Assembly: GCA_020024515.1 (NCBI GenBank)
Contig: JAHHTR010000002.1
Coordinates: 1-45,354 of the forward strand
DNA from: Angelakisella sp.
GTDB lineage: Bacteria > Bacillota > Clostridia > Oscillospirales > Ruminococcaceae
Direction: 5' to 3'
DNA length: 45,354 bases
In this document: positions 7,141-15,634 of the stretch, in pieces
Layout: each line of letters opens with the position of its first letter
Numbering within the stretch: position 1 is the stretch's first letter
Made by a program: the position numbers and the translations under genes
Notes under the pieces: generated by a model
What the model saw: the letters and a program-made list of their open reading frames with translations, nothing else
Told to the model about the DNA's origin: nothing
Database searches by the model: none

Positions 7141-8058
7141 TTACTCCAATGATAATTTTTTCAATAAATCTTTAAAATATTCAGGCAAATCAGATGTAAA
7201 ACTTAAATGTTCTTGTGTTATTGGGTGCACAAAACCAATATGGCGTGCGTGCAAACATTGTCCCATTGTATTCTTTAAGTCATTCTTAAAAGTGCAATAA
7301 ACATCATCTCCCGCAACAGGGTGTCCTTTGTATGCCATATGTACACGAATTTGATGTGTTCTTCCTGTTTCCAAAGTACATTCAACATAAGAAAAACCCT
7401 TCGATGAGGACAAAACTTTTATATGTGTAATAGCATTTCTTGAATTTGAATTTGTTACACACATTTTTTTGCGGTCACGAGGGTTTCTTCCGATAGGCGC
7501 ATCAATGGTAAAACTATCTTCTTTGAATGAACCATGAACTATTGCACTGTATTTTCTTTCAAAAGAATGTGTTTTTATCTGTTCTGCCAGTCCCCTATGT
7601 GCAACATCGTTTTTTGCTACAATTAATAAGCCTGATGTATTTTTATCTATCCTGTGCACTATTCCCGGTCTTATAACACCGTTTATACCGGACAGAGAAC
7701 CTTTACAGTGATATAGCAATGCATTAACAAGTGTGCCTGTATAATTTCCGACTGCTGGGTGAACTACCATTCCTTTTGGTTTATTCACAATCAACAAATC
7801 GTTATCCTCATAAACAATATCAAGAGGTATGTTTTCAGGCAAAATTTCCGTTTCTTTGGGTTTATCTTCTGTAATTACTATTCTATCGCCTAATTTAAAC
7901 TTAGTATTTTTTTGTACTATATTGTTATTAATGGATATTTTACCATTTTGACATAGTAATTGTATTTGCGAACGTGAAAATTGCGGAAAAGCAACAGATA
8001 ATAATTTATCTAATCGCTCTCCCAACATACTTTCTTCTATTATTAGTATATGTTCCAT
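7141..8058 (-). CDS. rluD: 23S rRNA pseudouridine synthase, RluD family
   Basis: A 305-residue RluA/RluD-family enzyme that isomerises uridine to pseudouridine in RNA, for RluD in helix 69 of 23S rRNA. It has an N-terminal S4 RNA-binding domain (about residues 13-70) and the catalytic motif HRIDKNTSGL with nucleophile D138. Family members are hard to separate by eye. The position directly after lspA matches the ylyB/rluD gene of other Firmicutes, whose exact target is less certain. It starts at an ATG with AAGGA upstream, 20 bases after lspA. Confidence 0.92.
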   Translation of the reverse strand: MEHILIIEESMLGERLDKLLSVAFPQFSRSQIQLLCQNGKISINNNIVQKNTKFKLGDRIVITEDKPKETEILPENIPLDIVYEDNDLLIVNKPKGMVVHPAVGNYTGTLVNALLYHCKGSLSGINGVIRPGIVHRIDKNTSGLLIVAKNDVAHRGLAEQIKTHSFERKYSAIVHGSFKEDSFTIDAPIGRNPRDRKKMCVTNSNSRNAITHIKVLSSSKGFSYVECTLETGRTHQIRVHMAYKGHPVAGDDVYCTFKNDLKNTMGQCLHARHIGFVHPITQEHLSFTSDLPEYFKDLLKKLSLE

Positions 8059-8078
8059 ATATTTCCTTGCATAATTTA

Positions 8079-8612
8079 TTATTTTTCGTTATCTGAATTA
8101 TTCATTGATTTTGTTTCACTACTGAGATTATCAACAAATTCTATTTTTTCTTTCTCCTCGTTAGATTTATCAAAGAAAAACATATATATAAACAGTAGTA
8201 TTGTACCACAAACTACACACATATCGGCAAAATTAAATATTGGAAAGTTTATAGGTTCAAAATAAATATAATCAACAACATATCCCTTTGCTACTCTGTC
8301 TACTAAATTACCTATACCACCTGCAATTATTAACATCAAGGAAGTATTAAGAATAGGTTTATTAAATTTTTTATTAAATAATATATAGATAAGAGCAATT
8401 ATCATAAGTGATGTAAATACTATCAAGAACCACTTTTTTTGTTGCAATATACCAAACGCCGCTCCAAAATTTTCATGATAATGTAATGATAAAACATTTT
8501 TAATGATGTCTATATGTGTTATTGGCTTTAAAGAATTAACAGCCCATACTTTTATAAAATAATCTACTAAAACAAGTAGCCCTGATCCTAATAAATACAA
8601 AAATCCTGTCAT
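8079..8612 (-). CDS. lspA: Lipoprotein signal peptidase
   Basis: A 177-residue aspartic membrane protease that removes the signal peptide of prolipoproteins after lipid attachment. Four transmembrane helices are visible. The catalytic aspartates are D105 in GGIGNLVDRV and D130 in FNFADMCVVCG, and the HENFGAAFG motif is near residue 46. The C-terminal 30 residues form a charged cytoplasmic tail longer than in most family members. The ATG has AGGAG six bases upstream. It lies between divIVA and rluD, as in many Firmicutes. Confidence 0.95.
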   Translation of the reverse strand: MTGFLYLLGSGLLVLVDYFIKVWAVNSLKPITHIDIIKNVLSLHYHENFGAAFGILQQKKWFLIVFTSLMIIALIYILFNKKFNKPILNTSLMLIIAGGIGNLVDRVAKGYVVDYIYFEPINFPIFNFADMCVVCGTILLFIYMFFFDKSNEEKEKIEFVDNLSSETKSMNNSDNEK

Positions 8613-8646
8613 TATACACTCCTGCTAAATTTAATATATTTTAGAC

Positions 8647-9801
8647 TCAATAGGTTAATTTTTGCTCATCGTCTTCGGATTCATCACTAAACAAATCCAT
8701 TTGCTTTGCATTCATATCTTCCAAATCAATATCATCTAAAAACATATTATAATCATCATCTTCATTCAAAACAACAGATGTCTCTATTTGTTCACATATC
8801 AAAGTATCAAATAATTTCTTTTCTGTGGAACTATTTATTTTTGTTTCATTTACTGTGTCCGCTGTAACTTCTGTTTCTTTTATGCCTACATTCTCAGTAC
8901 TTTTTGTTTGAATATCATCATTGCCAAGGCTATTTTCATCATCAACAGTTTCTTCTGTATCATTAACTTCTTTCCCAAAAGAATTATTTGCATCTGAATT
9001 CCCATTTCTTGTAATCTCATCTTGAACATCATCTGCACTTATTTTTTCTTCAAAATTGTTTTCGGAATTTTGTGACTCTGTAAATGTATGTTCAACATCA
9101 TCATTGCTTTCATCTTTTTGTAAATTATCATCATTTAAAGAACTGTCTAATACATTGTCATTTTGTTGACTTTTTTCTGAATTATCCAAATCTCCATCAC
9201 TGTTCATCAAGGTTTCATAATGCTTAATTCTATTTAGATAAAACTCATCATCTTTTATATATGATAAATCTTCATCTGTATTTTCACTATTTACAAAAGT
9301 ATTACTTTGATTATTGCTATCATTGTCAGTATGATTATTTTTAGGGGCGTCAGGTTCTTCCGGTATTTGTTGCAAAATTTCCAAATGTTGTTTATATAAA
9401 ACCAATAGGTTATTTTTAAATTTTGAAACTTCATTTTTTGTTCGGTTATACTCATATTCTTTTTGAAGTTTTTTAGATTCAACACCATTAATCATGTCGT
9501 TTGCCTTTTTAGTTGCCTCTGCTATTATTTCATCAGCCTGTACTTTTGCTTTATGAATTAAAGAATCACCCAATTTTTGTGAGCCGATAAGTGCTTGTCT
9601 GATTGTATTTTCATCATCTTTGTAACTCTTTAATTCGGCTTGTGTTTTTTCCAAAGCCTCAGTTAACTTTATATTTTCTTTTTCAAATTCATTTAATAAT
9701 TCAATAGCAGCATCAACAAATATATCAACATCTGTTGTTTTATATCCAAAAGCCATAGATTTTCCAAACTCAACATCTAAAAAACCATTTGGTATTAACA
9801 T
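8647..9801 (-). CDS. divIVA: DivIVA-family coiled-coil protein with long acidic tail
   Basis: A 384-residue protein. The N-terminal 30 residues contain an FGYKTTDVDIFVD segment, the DivIVA lipid-binding region, followed by a coiled coil to about residue 145. From about residue 150 to the end runs a 230-residue low-complexity tail very rich in D, E, N and S, which is unusual; Bacillus DivIVA is about 164 residues long. DivIVA binds negatively curved membrane at septa and poles and organises division and other polar proteins. The ATG at 9799-9801 has GAGGTGA upstream. It follows ylmH by 12 bases and belongs to the sepF operon. Confidence 0.88.
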   Translation of the reverse strand: MLIPNGFLDVEFGKSMAFGYKTTDVDIFVDAAIELLNEFEKENIKLTEALEKTQAELKSYKDDENTIRQALIGSQKLGDSLIHKAKVQADEIIAEATKKANDMINGVESKKLQKEYEYNRTKNEVSKFKNNLLVLYKQHLEILQQIPEEPDAPKNNHTDNDSNNQSNTFVNSENTDEDLSYIKDDEFYLNRIKHYETLMNSDGDLDNSEKSQQNDNVLDSSLNDDNLQKDESNDDVEHTFTESQNSENNFEEKISADDVQDEITRNGNSDANNSFGKEVNDTEETVDDENSLGNDDIQTKSTENVGIKETEVTADTVNETKINSSTEKKLFDTLICEQIETSVVLNEDDDYNMFLDDIDLEDMNAKQMDLFSDESEDDEQKLTY

Positions 9802-9813
9802 AATAAATTCACC

Positions 9814-10560
9814 TCATACATATTTTTTAAAAACTACTTTTAGTCTATCTTTTTTTGTTGCACCATCATTATTGTCATATATAAACTTACCAATACCACG
9901 AATAGTTATCTTGTCACCTATATTGATAATTTTATCATTATCATATACTTCTATACCATTAATAAACACTTTACCACTTTTAATTAATAAAGCACTTTTT
10001 GTTCTAGAAACATTTGTAAGAGATGATACAACACAGTCTAAACGCATAGATGTAATTGTTCTGTTTATTGTCTCATAATGCTTTTCGATTGTTATATCAC
10101 TACCGTCTATTACAGAGAGCGACACACCAATACCACCTATTTTACTGACTTGTGAAAGAATAATCGACGATATATTTTTCTGTACAAATACAACAGTACA
10201 ACCTTCTTCAATAATAATATCTCCAACTACTTCTCTTTTTAAGCCTTGTGACAATATAGTTCCTAAAAAATCTTTATGCTGTAATTTATAGTTTTTATTG
10301 TATATAAATTTTATTGCTTCTATTGGAAAATCATCATTTACATAATATTCATACGGAAATAATCCCAAATACTTTCTTTCACAATTATCGGAGCCACCCC
10401 AAAAAGAATAAAAAATATTTTTATTCTTCTTTATTCTTTCTGTAAGTATATCCTGCTCAGTGTCAGATAAAAAGCCCAAAAAAAACGGTCTGTTTTTATC
10501 TGTACAAATCTCTATACCATCATTAAGTTTTGCAATCAATAAATCAATAGTATTTTTCAT
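9814..10560 (-). CDS. ylmH: YlmH, S4-domain RNA-binding protein
   Basis: A 248-residue protein with the YlmH layout: an N-terminal region with FLSDTEQ and a FWGGSDNCERKYLGLFP motif, a middle domain, and a C-terminal S4 RNA-binding domain (about residues 178-235, MRLDCVVSSLTNVSRTKS). In Firmicutes ylmH sits in the division cluster between sepF and divIVA. YlmH has been reported to act on stalled 50S-peptidyl-tRNA complexes in ribosome quality control; that function is family knowledge, not visible here. Its start overlaps the 3' end of sepF by 17 bases, so translation is probably coupled. Only a weak GGTG is seen before the ATG. Confidence 0.9.
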   Translation of the reverse strand: MKNTIDLLIAKLNDGIEICTDKNRPFFLGFLSDTEQDILTERIKKNKNIFYSFWGGSDNCERKYLGLFPYEYYVNDDFPIEAIKFIYNKNYKLQHKDFLGTILSQGLKREVVGDIIIEEGCTVVFVQKNISSIILSQVSKIGGIGVSLSVIDGSDITIEKHYETINRTITSMRLDCVVSSLTNVSRTKSALLIKSGKVFINGIEVYDNDKIINIGDKITIRGIGKFIYDNNDGATKKDRLKVVFKKYV

Positions 10561-11209
10561 CTACACCGTTTTGATTTCTTGATGAAGCGTCATCATCTTC
10601 TGCCAAACCTTCGCCTACAAGACCAACTGTATCCGGTGTCATAACAAATGTTGTGTTTGATGCTTTCTTTATTGTTGCACCATCTGCATAAGCAACACCA
10701 CTCAAAAAATCTACCATTCTACGTCTTACATCTTGCGAAAGTGAATCTGTATTGATAACAATAGTTTTCTTTGCGAGCATACTATCAGCAATATCACTTG
10801 CATCCTCAAATCTTTCAGGTTTAACCAAAACCACTTGTGGAATAGCAGCTTGTTGATCATTCTTTTGCTCATTATTATTTCCAAACATCGATGAATGATA
10901 TGAATTGTTATCAAAAGCTCCCAAACCATTTAAACCATTTAAACCATTTAAACCATTAATATTTTCCATAACACTATCATTCTCCTTTTTATTATTGTTA
11001 ATTGTATTAAAATTATCTGTAAAAATTACTTTACTTTCATTTGTACTATAATCTTCGTATTCGTCAAAATTATTTACTTCATCTATGTTATTGTTAGAAT
11101 TATTATCTAAAAATTCCTCTTTGGATATTTCATCTTCCTCCTCTTCCAAAAAGTCTTCTTCCAATGGACTCATTCCCATAAATTTCTTAAATCCTTCAAC
11201 AAAAGCCAT
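10544..11209 (-). CDS. sepF: Cell division protein SepF
   Basis: A 221-residue SepF. The N-terminal MAFVEGFKKFMG forms the amphipathic membrane-binding helix. The conserved FtsZ-binding domain is at about residues 128-200 (DIADSMLAKKTIVIN, DVRRRMVDFLSGVAYADGA). Between them lies an acidic, Asn-rich linker that contains four consecutive NGL triplets encoded by a nine-base tandem repeat. SepF bundles FtsZ and tethers it to the membrane at the septum. The ATG has AGGAGG upstream, and this is the first gene after the promoter at 11278-11306. The yggS and yggT genes that usually flank sepF are absent. Confidence 0.94.
   Translation of the reverse strand: MAFVEGFKKFMGMSPLEEDFLEEEEDEISKEEFLDNNSNNNIDEVNNFDEYEDYSTNESKVIFTDNFNTINNNKKENDSVMENINGLNGLNGLNGLGAFDNNSYHSSMFGNNNEQKNDQQAAIPQVVLVKPERFEDASDIADSMLAKKTIVINTDSLSQDVRRRMVDFLSGVAYADGATIKKASNTTFVMTPDTVGLVGEGLAEDDDASSRNQNGVDEKYY
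10922..10957. repeat. Nine-base tandem repeat inside sepF
   Basis: About four copies of the nonamer AAACCATTT on the plus strand, encoding NGL-NGL-NGL-NGL in the SepF linker. The copies are identical or nearly so, the structure expected of a repeat that changes copy number by slippage without shifting the reading frame. Confidence 0.85.
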
Positions 11210-11277
11210 TTTCTTCCTCCTAATGAAAAATTATATTAATTTTTCTATTTTTTAACAAAATAAAAGTAATCATTTAT

Positions 11278-11306
11278 ATTATCTACTTTTTTATAGAGCA
11301 TGTCAA
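11278..11306 (-). promoter_or_regulatory. Sigma-A promoter of the sepF-ylmH-divIVA-lspA-rluD operon
   Basis: On the minus strand TTGACA (11301-11306) and GATAAT (11278-11283) are spaced 17 bases, matching 11 of 12 consensus positions. It lies about 70 bases before the sepF ATG in an otherwise gene-free, AT-rich stretch (11210-11379). Confidence 0.8.
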
Positions 11307-11379
11307 TATATTTTTATATTTTTATACTTTTTTCAAAAATATATCAAAAAAGAACTGAATGTTTAACAATTTCTTCGCT

Positions 11380-12582
11380 TTATTTTAATTCTTTACCGTC
11401 ATACATATTGTTTCCTTTTACAATTATCTCGTTAAATATATTTAAATAGTCATTATCGGTATAATTTATCTTACTCAAATAAAAATCAGGACCACGATAG
11501 ATTATATCGACTTTTTTAAATTCCACCGAAACTTTTCCAACAACATAGACACCTTGTTGACCGTCAATTATTCTAAGCGCCTTGTCACTGAACCTTATAC
11601 CACTGAAATCTTGAAAACCTATATTGATAGATACTTTTCGGTTTCCGACAGCCTGCGGAATAATATCATTTGACCTTATTATAACAATACTATTTTCGTT
11701 TTCTGCATCATTGATTGTATTGACTACCCTACCTGTTATCACTTTACTTTTATCACTTGAAAAAGTCATATTCAATTTTTTAGTAGACATAAATAGCCTT
11801 GAAATATAATATGGAACTTCTGTTACATAGTACCAATTAATGTTATTAATATTTTTACCAAAACTGTTTTCTTTTTGTGGGTATTCAGCATTCATCAATT
11901 CATGGTATTTTTCAAAACCGATATCTTTTAAAATTTCAGGTTTCAAAATATCTTCATAACCATCAACATAAGAGGTAAATATACCTCTAAAATCCGCTGT
12001 ATGTGTGTTATATTCAATATTTTGCTGAATAAAATGTGCAAGCTCTGTTTTTACTTCCGAAAAATCCACCTTATTACCTACTGCAATTTTAGAATTTAAA
12101 ATAGAACTTGCCATATTTGTTTCTATTTTAATCAAGTCATCAGTACTATTTTTGTCTTTTAAGAGCATAAAAGGTTTCATTGATTCTATTATGTCTTGAT
12201 TTAAAGAACTTATATCTTTTATAACTTGCTTTTCTCTCTGCTCTAAATTTTGTATTTCTTTATATACTTCTTTTACTTTATCTATTTCTTTATCTATCAA
12301 TAAATATTCGTCATTTGAATATTCTTTTGCAACAACGGTTGTTGGCAAGACTTTTGTACCGTCATCAACAATATACGATAAAGAACCATTATAATTCTTC
12401 ACATATTCTTTTTCATCACGAATAATTATTCCTTGTGTGGCGTATTCATTTGCCACTTCAAATACATAAGGCAGCTCTGTTTTATAATCCTGCTTGTAAA
12501 AACGAAGTGCAAGTGAAATAATATAAGCTATAAAAAACAATAACAAAAGTGATGATATTATCATATTAGTCTTATTGTTCAT
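11380..12582 (-). CDS. HlyD-like membrane-anchored protein of the division cluster
   Basis: A 400-residue protein with an N-terminal membrane anchor (about residues 7-27), an extracytoplasmic region with a coiled coil (about 90-150), then beta-rich domains. The order (anchor, barrel-sandwich fragment near GIIIRDEKEYVKNYNGSLSYIVDDGTKV, coiled coil, beta-barrel) resembles HlyD/membrane-fusion adaptors. Such a gene beside sepF is recurrent in Clostridia, but no partner transporter is adjacent, and in a single-membrane cell its job is unclear. The ATG has GAGGAGG upstream. It begins 25 bases after miaA and is probably co-transcribed with mutL-miaA. I would call it a probable envelope protein linked to division, function unknown. 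Confidence 0.75.
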   Translation of the reverse strand: MNNKTNMIISSLLLLFFIAYIISLALRFYKQDYKTELPYVFEVANEYATQGIIIRDEKEYVKNYNGSLSYIVDDGTKVLPTTVVAKEYSNDEYLLIDKEIDKVKEVYKEIQNLEQREKQVIKDISSLNQDIIESMKPFMLLKDKNSTDDLIKIETNMASSILNSKIAVGNKVDFSEVKTELAHFIQQNIEYNTHTADFRGIFTSYVDGYEDILKPEILKDIGFEKYHELMNAEYPQKENSFGKNINNINWYYVTEVPYYISRLFMSTKKLNMTFSSDKSKVITGRVVNTINDAENENSIVIIRSNDIIPQAVGNRKVSINIGFQDFSGIRFSDKALRIIDGQQGVYVVGKVSVEFKKVDIIYRGPDFYLSKINYTDNDYLNIFNEIIVKGNNMYDGKELK

Positions 12583-12607
12583 TTTGCACCTCCTCTGTCA
12601 TTTTTAA

Positions 12608-13552
12608 TTATATACCGTAACTTTTAATCAAATTTTCTATATTTTCCAGCATATCTTCATACGAAGCATATTCATCAACATAAAACCAATTAATATTTTT
12701 CTCTTTTTTGAACCATGTTATTTGACGTTTGGCATAATGTCTGCTATTGATTTTTATTGTTTCCAATGCTTCATCAAGAGCTATTTCATTATTAAAATAT
12801 GGTATCAGTTCTTTATATCCTATTGCCTGTATAGCTGTTTTTGATAATGGCATTTTAAGAACTTCCTTTGCCTCATCTAAAAGGCCGTCTTTCACCATAA
12901 TATCCACTCTTCTGTTTATTCTTTCATAAAGAGTATCTTTATTTTTGTATGTAATTCCTATTACTATCGGGAAATACGGTGACGGTACTGTACGGGAATT
13001 AATATTTTGTTCTTCTACTGTTTTACCTGTTGTGTGATTTATTTCCAATGCACGAATTACTCTTTTAACATTGTTTTGATGAATGTTTTGAGCAGCTATT
13101 GGATCAACTTTCTTTAATAGATTGTGTAATTCTTCATTTCCCTTTTCTTCGGCAAGTTTAAAAAGTTCCGCACAATATTCTTCATCTCTTTTTTGTTCTT
13201 CAAAAACAATATTTTCAAGAAAAGAACGTATATAAAGACCTGTACCACCGGCTATTACAGAAAGCTTCCCCCTAGCGTTTATATCATTTACCGCATTTTT
13301 TGTAAGTTCTGTAAATTCCGCTACCGAAAAATCTTCCCAAGGCTCTTTTATATCTATCAAATGATGCTGTACTTTTGCTTGTTCTTCTTTTGTTGCCTTT
13401 GCAGTTGCTATCGACATCTTTTTATATAGCTGCATTGAGTCGCCTGATATAACTTCACCGTTAAATTTTTTGCAAATATCAATTGCAAGTCTTGTCTTTC
13501 CTGATGCAGTCGGCCCTACAACAGCTACTACCGGTATTTTATTATCTACTAT
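12608..13552 (-). CDS. miaA: tRNA dimethylallyltransferase
   Basis: MiaA transfers a dimethylallyl group to N6 of A37 in tRNAs that read UNN codons; MiaB, encoded upstream, then methylthiolates it. The P-loop GPTASGKT, the GDSMQLYKKMSIATAK motif, and the GGTGLYIRSFLE motif are all present. The start is unusual. A strong GGGAGG lies at about 13560-13565, seven bases before an in-frame ATA (13550-13552) and just after the mutL stop. Starting there gives 314 residues, the usual MiaA length, and begins right before the P-loop strand. No ATG is available nearby. In-frame TTG codons at 13567, 13585 and 13594 are alternatives but lack a ribosome binding site. The usual downstream hfq is absent. Confidence 0.93.
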   Translation of the reverse strand: MVDNKIPVVAVVGPTASGKTRLAIDICKKFNGEVISGDSMQLYKKMSIATAKATKEEQAKVQHHLIDIKEPWEDFSVAEFTELTKNAVNDINARGKLSVIAGGTGLYIRSFLENIVFEEQKRDEEYCAELFKLAEEKGNEELHNLLKKVDPIAAQNIHQNNVKRVIRALEINHTTGKTVEEQNINSRTVPSPYFPIVIGITYKNKDTLYERINRRVDIMVKDGLLDEAKEVLKMPLSKTAIQAIGYKELIPYFNNEIALDEALETIKINSRHYAKRQITWFKKEKNINWFYVDEYASYEDMLENIENLIKSYGI

Positions 13553-13571
13553 GCTAATTCCTCCCAATCTT

Positions 13572-15605
13572 TTACAATGAACCAAGTCTACCAAACATTT
13601 TTTCTATATCATACTTCGATAATTCTATTATTATAGGTCTTCCATGTGGACAATGCCTTACATTTGGATTAATAAACAAATCATTTAATAATTTTTTGTG
13701 TTCTTCTACTGAATTAAATTGACCGCCTTTTATTGCCGCCTTGCATGCCATAGAATGGAATAAATCTTCAACCTTATCCGTAAGTTTCGATATTCCGCCT
13801 AACAATAATTTAGACGCTATCTCAAATATTGTGTCTTCTACATCACTTATATTATAGATAGCCGGTATTTCTCTGATAATAACATTCCCGTCACCAAAAT
13901 CCTCCACACCGAAACCAAATTTTAAAAACACATCACAATTATTCATTATAACATCATACATTTCTTTTTGACAATATACAATCTGTGGCAAAAGTAATAT
14001 CTGCGTATTTAAGCCACTTTTATTATAATCAAACTTTATCTTTTCGTATAGTAATCTTTCATGTGCCGCATGCTTATCTATTAATAGTAATTTATCATTA
14101 TATTTTGCAATAATATATGTATTAAATATTTCACCTATGTAGTCATAAGCTAAATTATCAATATTTTTTTCTTGATTTTCCTCAACTACTGTATTTACCG
14201 GCTTTTTCTCAACAAATGGATTAAAGTGCTCAATTTTTTTTGTTGTCTTTTTTGGTGGGATAAATAGAATAGGTTCTTCTATTATATCTATTTTTTCTTT
14301 TTTAGGCGCAGCTACCAACTCATTTTTTTCTTTAACAAAATTGTCTTTTATTACTGTGTCAGTTTTTTCTTCTTTTCTTGCATTATTACTAAAAGTATCT
14401 TTGGTAATATTTGTAAAAAGCTGTTGTCTGTACATCTCCGTTGTGTAAGCAGTCTCTAACATTTCGCTTTTCCTTTTTTCAGGCTTAATCAATTCTTGAT
14501 ACTTTTGTGCGGTTATACTCTGCTGCTCGCCTAAATCTTCACTATGTGTAAGATTAAAATAATTAATTTTACTCTTTACTTTTTCACTTGCAATATCGCT
14601 AAAATTGACTGTTTGTCTTAAATTTAAAAGAGTATCGTATACAGCTGAATACACACTGCTGAAAATTACTCTTTCATCAGTAAGCTTAATTTCGAGCTTT
14701 GCCGGGTGTACATTGACATCTATCATATCGTTTGGCATAGTTATATTTAAAACACAAATCGGATATTTTCCCACCATAATTTGCGTTTTGTAAGCCTCTT
14801 CAAGAGCTGTTGTGGCTGTAACACATCTTACATATCTGCCATTAACAAAAAACAACTCCATATTTCTCGATGCCTTTGAACTTTCGGGTTTTCCGATAAA
14901 TCCATAAACACTGATTCCATTACTCGAATACTTGACTTCTACCATATTTTGCCCTATTTCTCTGCCATAGACAGAATATATTGTAGAAAGCAAATTTCCG
15001 TCACCGTTTGTATGTAACTTTTTTTGTCCTTCACGTATAAATCTGAATGATATCTCCGGGTGGCTCAGTGCCAACCTGTCCATTAAACCGGCTATCGCAT
15101 TTCCCTCTGTCACGTCTTTTTTTAGAAACTTCATTCTTGCGGGGATATTATAAAATAAGTCTCGAATACTTATGGTTGTACCATAAGAACCGCCATATTC
15201 CATAACTTCACCTATAACACCGCCCTCAACAACAATCCTGTTTGCAAGTTCATCGTCCTGTGTTCGTGTTACAAGTTCTACTTTGCTGACTGCCGATATA
15301 GATGCAAGTGCCTCTCCCCTAAAACCCAATGTACCTATATTATATATATCATCTTTTGTTTTTACCTTACTTGTAGCATGACGCAAAAAAGCAATGGGTA
15401 AATCAGATTTTTCTATTCCGCAACCATTATCGCTTATTCTCATAAGACGAACACCACCGTTTTTTATTTCCACGGTAATACTGGTGGCATTTGCATCTAT
15501 TGAATTTTCCACAAGTTCTTTAATAACCGAACTCGGTCGCTCTACAACTTCGCCTGCCGCTATAAGCTCTGCAATATTTTTATCAAGTACTTGTATTTTA
15601 CCCAT
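13572..15605 (-). CDS. mutL: DNA mismatch repair protein MutL
   Basis: A 677-residue MutL. The N-terminal GHKL ATPase is intact: ELVENSIDAN near residue 35, DNGCGI near 61, GFRGEAL near 96. A variable, charged linker spans about residues 340-480. The C-terminal domain carries the endonuclease motif as DKHAAHERLLYE (about residues 510-521; K replaces the more common Q) plus ACKAAIKGG and HCPHGRP zinc-site motifs, so it should nick DNA by itself, as in bacteria without MutH. The ATG at 15603-15605 is preceded by AGAGGTG; a GTG three codons upstream overlaps that site and is less likely. It lies 29 bases after mutS. Confidence 0.96.
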   Translation of the reverse strand: MGKIQVLDKNIAELIAAGEVVERPSSVIKELVENSIDANATSITVEIKNGGVRLMRISDNGCGIEKSDLPIAFLRHATSKVKTKDDIYNIGTLGFRGEALASISAVSKVELVTRTQDDELANRIVVEGGVIGEVMEYGGSYGTTISIRDLFYNIPARMKFLKKDVTEGNAIAGLMDRLALSHPEISFRFIREGQKKLHTNGDGNLLSTIYSVYGREIGQNMVEVKYSSNGISVYGFIGKPESSKASRNMELFFVNGRYVRCVTATTALEEAYKTQIMVGKYPICVLNITMPNDMIDVNVHPAKLEIKLTDERVIFSSVYSAVYDTLLNLRQTVNFSDIASEKVKSKINYFNLTHSEDLGEQQSITAQKYQELIKPEKRKSEMLETAYTTEMYRQQLFTNITKDTFSNNARKEEKTDTVIKDNFVKEKNELVAAPKKEKIDIIEEPILFIPPKKTTKKIEHFNPFVEKKPVNTVVEENQEKNIDNLAYDYIGEIFNTYIIAKYNDKLLLIDKHAAHERLLYEKIKFDYNKSGLNTQILLLPQIVYCQKEMYDVIMNNCDVFLKFGFGVEDFGDGNVIIREIPAIYNISDVEDTIFEIASKLLLGGISKLTDKVEDLFHSMACKAAIKGGQFNSVEEHKKLLNDLFINPNVRHCPHGRPIIIELSKYDIEKMFGRLGSL

Positions 15606-15634
15606 TGTTTTCACCTCTTTTTATTTCAAATAAT

